Of a DNA stretch of 7,425 nucleotides, positions 5,581 to 7,425 are shown one piece after another. The notes beneath the pieces are model-generated. The model ran no database searches. It was given only the letters and a program-made list of their open reading frames with translations, and had not been told where the DNA came from. Position numbers and translations under genes: made by a program. Origin of the DNA: Deltaproteobacteria bacterium (lineage in GTDB: Bacteria > Desulfobacterota > Desulfarculia > Desulfarculales > Desulfarculaceae); NCBI GenBank assembly GCA_021815655.1, contig JAKAGJ010000092.1:1-7425 (forward strand). The letters are read 5' to 3'. How positions within the stretch are numbered: position 1 is the first letter of the stretch; each line of letters begins with the position of its first letter.

Positions 5581-5904
5581 CTAGCAGCTACAGGAGGTGC
5601 TGCCGCAGCTGCCGCCGCCGCCCAGGGGATGGGCCGTGGAGAGCACGAAGCCCTGCTGCCAGCCGTTGTCCACGAAGTCCACCTTCACATCGCCGCTCTG
5701 GCCGCTAAGTTCCTTGTCGATCAGGTAGGTGAGCCCGTCGACCTCGTACTTGTCGTCGTTTTCCTTTGGTTCGTCCAGAACCAGTCGGAGCGACGGACCG
5801 CTTCAGCCGCCGGCTTGCAGAAAGACCCGCAAGGCGGAGTCCAACTGCTTCTCCTGCATGAAGGCCTTGATGGCCTTGCTGGCGCTCTCGGTAACCTCGA
5901 TCAT
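5581..5904 (-). CDS. HesB/IscA-like selenoprotein with in-frame UGA (Sec34)
   Basis: Reading TGA 5805-5803 as selenocysteine gives a 107-residue HesB/IscA-type (A-type Fe-S carrier) protein ending at TAG 5581. Residues 1-33 run MIEVTESASKAIKAFMQEKQ to RVFLQAGG, then Sec34, then SGPSLRLVLDEPKENDD, YEVDGLTYLIDKEL (53-66), VKVDFVDNGWQQGF (73-86), and a tail of Gly and Cys (GGGGSCGSTSCSC). In the family the residue after 'GG' is the conserved first cysteine (GGCSGPS), so TGA replaces exactly the metal-binding Cys; TGC to TGA is a single base. Coding potential continues cleanly to the end, and a SECIS-like hairpin follows. HesB-like selenoproteins are an established bacterial family. GGAAGGG lies 8-9 bases upstream of the ATG. 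The role is probably Fe-S assembly or redox, exact partner unknown. A nonsense-mutated pseudogene is the alternative but less likely. selA, selB, selC and selD are not in the window. Confidence 0.85.
5767..5783 (-). promoter_or_regulatory. Bacterial SECIS element candidate for Sec34
   Basis: On the minus strand TGGTTC (5783-5778), loop TGGAC (5777-5773) and GAACCA (5772-5767) form a perfect 6-base-pair hairpin inside the coding sequence. The loop starts 25 bases after the TGA, within the 16-37 base window known for bacterial SECIS elements, and has a G at its second position as those elements require for SelB binding. The fit to these rules is seen; function is inferred. Confidence 0.7.
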
Positions 5905-5953
5905 GGTGTTTCCCTTCCTGCCCTCTCTAATGGGGCTTGGTTGCTTTTCCCAA

Positions 5954-5982
5954 AATATGGCAACGATTTTCCCGAAGGGCAA
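5954..5982 (-). promoter_or_regulatory. Promoter candidate for the HesB-like selenoprotein gene
   Basis: On the minus strand TTGCCC (5982-5977) is 17 bases from CATATT (5959-5954), each 4/6 to consensus, and would start transcription about 45 bases before the ATG. GTTGC (5940-5944) and GCAAC (5960-5964) flank the -10 box as a 5-base inverted repeat, a possible operator. The rest of the 194-base gene-free leader (5905-6098) is clearly more AT-rich than the window, notably 6030-6080, and shows no RNA gene I can recognise. Confidence 0.4.
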
Positions 5983-6098
5983 GGGGATCAGTCATTTTTT
6001 AGGCCGATGCCCCCAGGGAGACGGTAGCCTATGCGTGAATAAGCCGATAAAACAGTATATTATTGCTATGTTATGCCTGACTGCCCCGGCCGGCGGCC

Positions 6099-7136
6099 TC
6101 AGGCGCGGCGAGTGACCACATAGGAGGCCAGGCCCAGCATGGTCTGCAAGTCCAGGCTGGGCCGCCCCTGGGCCAGCAGCGGGGCCAGGGCGGCCTGGGC
6201 GCGGGCGGCGTGGTGATTGGCCCAGGCCATGGTGGCCTCCACCCCTCCCTGGCGGCGGATGATCTCCTGGGCCTCGGGCAGCGCCTGGGGTTCCTGGCGG
6301 CTTCGGCGGGTCAGTTCCAGCAGGCGCTGGCGCGCCTGGGGCGCCGCGTGGTCGCGGGCATGGATAAAGGGCAGGGTGATCTTGCCTTCCTCCAGGTCAT
6401 GCCCCACGGGCTTGCCGAATTCGTGCTCGCTGCCCACGTAGTCCAGGGCGTCGTCCACCATCTGGAAGGCGATGCCCAGTTCCATGCCGTAGTCGTAAAA
6501 GGCGCGCACCGTCGCCTGGTCGGCCCCGGCGTGGATGGCCCCCATCTGGCAGGCCGCGGCCAGGAGCACGGCGGTCTTGGCCACGATCACCTTCAGGTAG
6601 CCCTCATGGCTCAGGTCCAGATCGTCGGTGTGCAAAAGCTCCAGCACCTGCCCCTCGGCCATGTGGGTGGTGCAGTCGGTGAGCGCCTGCACGAAACGGT
6701 GGTCAGCCACCTCCACCGACAGGGAATAGCTCTTGGAGAACAGGAAATCGCCCACCAGGATCACGGCGTCGTTGCCGTATTTGACCCGCGCCGCCGGCCG
6801 CCCGCGCCTTAGGCCCGCGTCGTCCACCACGTCGTCGTGCAACAGGGTGGCGGCGTGCAGGTATTCAAAGATGGCCGCGTGGCGGGGGTCGGCCTGGTGC
6901 CCCAGGGCGCGGGCCGCCAGCAAAAACAGCACCGGCCGCAGGCGCTTGCCCCCGCTGAAGATGATGTAGCCGCTGACCTCCTCGATGTAGGGCACGTGGC
7001 TCTTGAGGTTGGCGGTGAGCGCCTGGTCCGCCGGCTCGGCCAGGGCCAGGACCCTGGCCCGCACCTCCTGGTTGCTTAAGGGGTTCAGGAGGGGCTGAAG
7101 GGCCGGGGGCTCTGAGGGCAGGTCGTGGGTCGACAC
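6099..7136 (-). CDS. ispB: Long-chain polyprenyl diphosphate synthase (octaprenyl-type, quinone side chain)
   Basis: This 345-residue trans-isoprenyl diphosphate synthase condenses isopentenyl diphosphate onto an allylic primer to build the quinone tail. Visible motifs are GGKRLRP (62-68), the first Asp-rich motif LLHDDVVDD (DDVVD 101-105), RRG (110-112), GDFLFSKSYS (129-138), the conserved KTA (187-189), the second Asp-rich motif FQMVDDALDY (DDALD 228-232) and EEGKITLP (249-256). The fifth residue before the first motif is Ala96, a small side chain, which is usual for long-chain enzymes and not for farnesyl synthases. Length and the EYLHAATLLHDDVVD context match IspB. The start is GTG 7136 with CGAGGT 6 bases upstream; longer frames to 7388 run through intergenic repeats and are rejected. 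ubiE, on the same strand about 5 kb away, acts later in the same pathway. Exact chain length cannot be read from sequence. Confidence 0.9.
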   Translation of the reverse strand: MSTHDLPSEPPALQPLLNPLSNQEVRARVLALAEPADQALTANLKSHVPYIEEVSGYIIFSGGKRLRPVLFLLAARALGHQADPRHAAIFEYLHAATLLHDDVVDDAGLRRGRPAARVKYGNDAVILVGDFLFSKSYSLSVEVADHRFVQALTDCTTHMAEGQVLELLHTDDLDLSHEGYLKVIVAKTAVLLAAACQMGAIHAGADQATVRAFYDYGMELGIAFQMVDDALDYVGSEHEFGKPVGHDLEEGKITLPFIHARDHAAPQARQRLLELTRRSRQEPQALPEAQEIIRRQGGVEATMAWANHHAARAQAALAPLLAQGRPSLDLQTMLGLASYVVTRRA

Positions 7137-7142
7137 GGCGAT

Positions 7143-7198
7143 ACCTCGCGCAGCAGTAGACGTTGCACCCCTGTACCCGAACCCGAAAACCTTGTCAA
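7143..7198 (-). promoter_or_regulatory. Promoter and Shine-Dalgarno of the polyprenyl synthase gene
   Basis: On the minus strand a perfect TTGACA (7198-7193) is followed after 17 bases by TACAGG (7175-7170), a 3/6 -10 box. Transcription would begin near 7163. The Shine-Dalgarno GAGGT (7147-7143) lies 6 bases before the GTG start, which decides that start over upstream options. Confidence 0.55.
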
Positions 7199-7259
7199 CC
7201 CACTGGGTAGGGGCCGGGCCGCCAATGGTCGGCCTTTGGAATGCTTGGCGGACTGGAAG

Positions 7260-7425
7260 GGGAGCCGACAGCCCTGGCCTGGTCCATGACCTGCCAGACC
7301 CGGCATGCCCCGCCGGGGGCACCCGGAGGCCGTGGCTTTTGTATCGGAAAGCGCCCCTACGGGAGCCGACAGCCCTGGCCTGGTCCATGACCTGCCCGAC
7401 CCGTCATGCCCCGCCGGGGGCACCC
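7260..7425 (-). repeat. Second tandem pair of the structured repeat, inverse orientation (101-base period)
   Basis: Positions 7260-7324 and 7361-7425 match at 63 of 65 bases, with a 36-base spacer. Read on the minus strand each begins GGGTGCCCCCGGCGGGGC, as in the 5284-5441 array, and ends CGGCTCCC; the copy at 7361-7425 also has CATGAC...GTCATG as an inner stem. The GTAGGGGCG next to the 7361 copy is also the tail motif of the REP palindromes at 5464-5538. The array runs to the window edge and may continue. No gene is seen in 7199-7425. Confidence 0.8.

Noticed and set aside
5803..5805. TGA as an ordinary nonsense mutation (pseudogene)
   Set aside because: It sits exactly at the conserved Cys, the rest of the frame is intact, and a hairpin meeting SECIS rules follows; still possible if the host lacks sel genes.
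5629..6027. A 132-codon plus-strand frame over the selenoprotein gene
   Set aside because: It is antisense to the HesB-like gene and runs into its leader; no motif or ribosome site supports it.
6064..6078. Sigma-54 promoter on the minus strand (AGGCATAACATAGCA)
   Set aside because: The GG and GC elements are 9 and not 10 bases apart, a spacing that sigma-54 does not normally tolerate.
7137..7388. Extension of the polyprenyl synthase to 7388
   Set aside because: It would translate the intergenic tandem repeats and promoter; the GTG at 7136 has a good Shine-Dalgarno and gives the normal family length.

Overview
This is a GC-rich bacterial window that looks like Desulfobacterota (the former Deltaproteobacteria), possibly near the Desulfarculales. 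That placement is an inference from four things: a DUF6178-type protein, a TIGR03960-type radical SAM protein, menaquinone-type genes, and a HesB/IscA-like protein with an in-frame UGA, a gene type known from this group. No 16S or other marker is present.

Layout, left to right. (1) Positions 2-154 (+) are the tail of a probable class I SAM methyltransferase, followed by a terminator hairpin. (2) Converging on it is a minus-strand operon, 2686 to 198, encoding a DUF6178-like protein and then UbiE/MenG, joined by a 4-base ATGA overlap. (3) Positions 2687-2880 hold a hairpin, a degenerate interspersed repeat and a weak promoter candidate. (4) Positions 2881-4692 (-) encode a radical SAM protein with a C-terminal cysteine cluster. 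Divergent from it across 130 bases is a small winged-helix-like protein (4823-5281, +). (5) Positions 5282-5580 hold no gene but carry two structured repeat systems: a 102-base tandem duplication and an inverted pair of palindromes (REPIN-like). (6) Positions 5581-5904 (-) encode a 107-residue HesB/IscA-like protein. Its conserved cysteine codon is TGA, followed by a hairpin that fits the bacterial SECIS rules, so it reads as a selenoprotein. (7) Positions 6099-7136 (-) encode a long-chain polyprenyl diphosphate synthase with a GTG start, a good Shine-Dalgarno and an exact TTGACA box upstream. (8) Positions 7260-7425 carry two more copies of the tandem repeat family, in inverse orientation.

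The polyprenyl synthase makes the isoprenoid tail and UbiE/MenG does the late C-methylation of the quinone ring, so two steps of quinone biosynthesis lie within 7 kb on one strand, though not in one operon. The most notable feature is the HesB-like selenoprotein: its frame is broken by the TGA, so ordinary gene calling would truncate or miss it.
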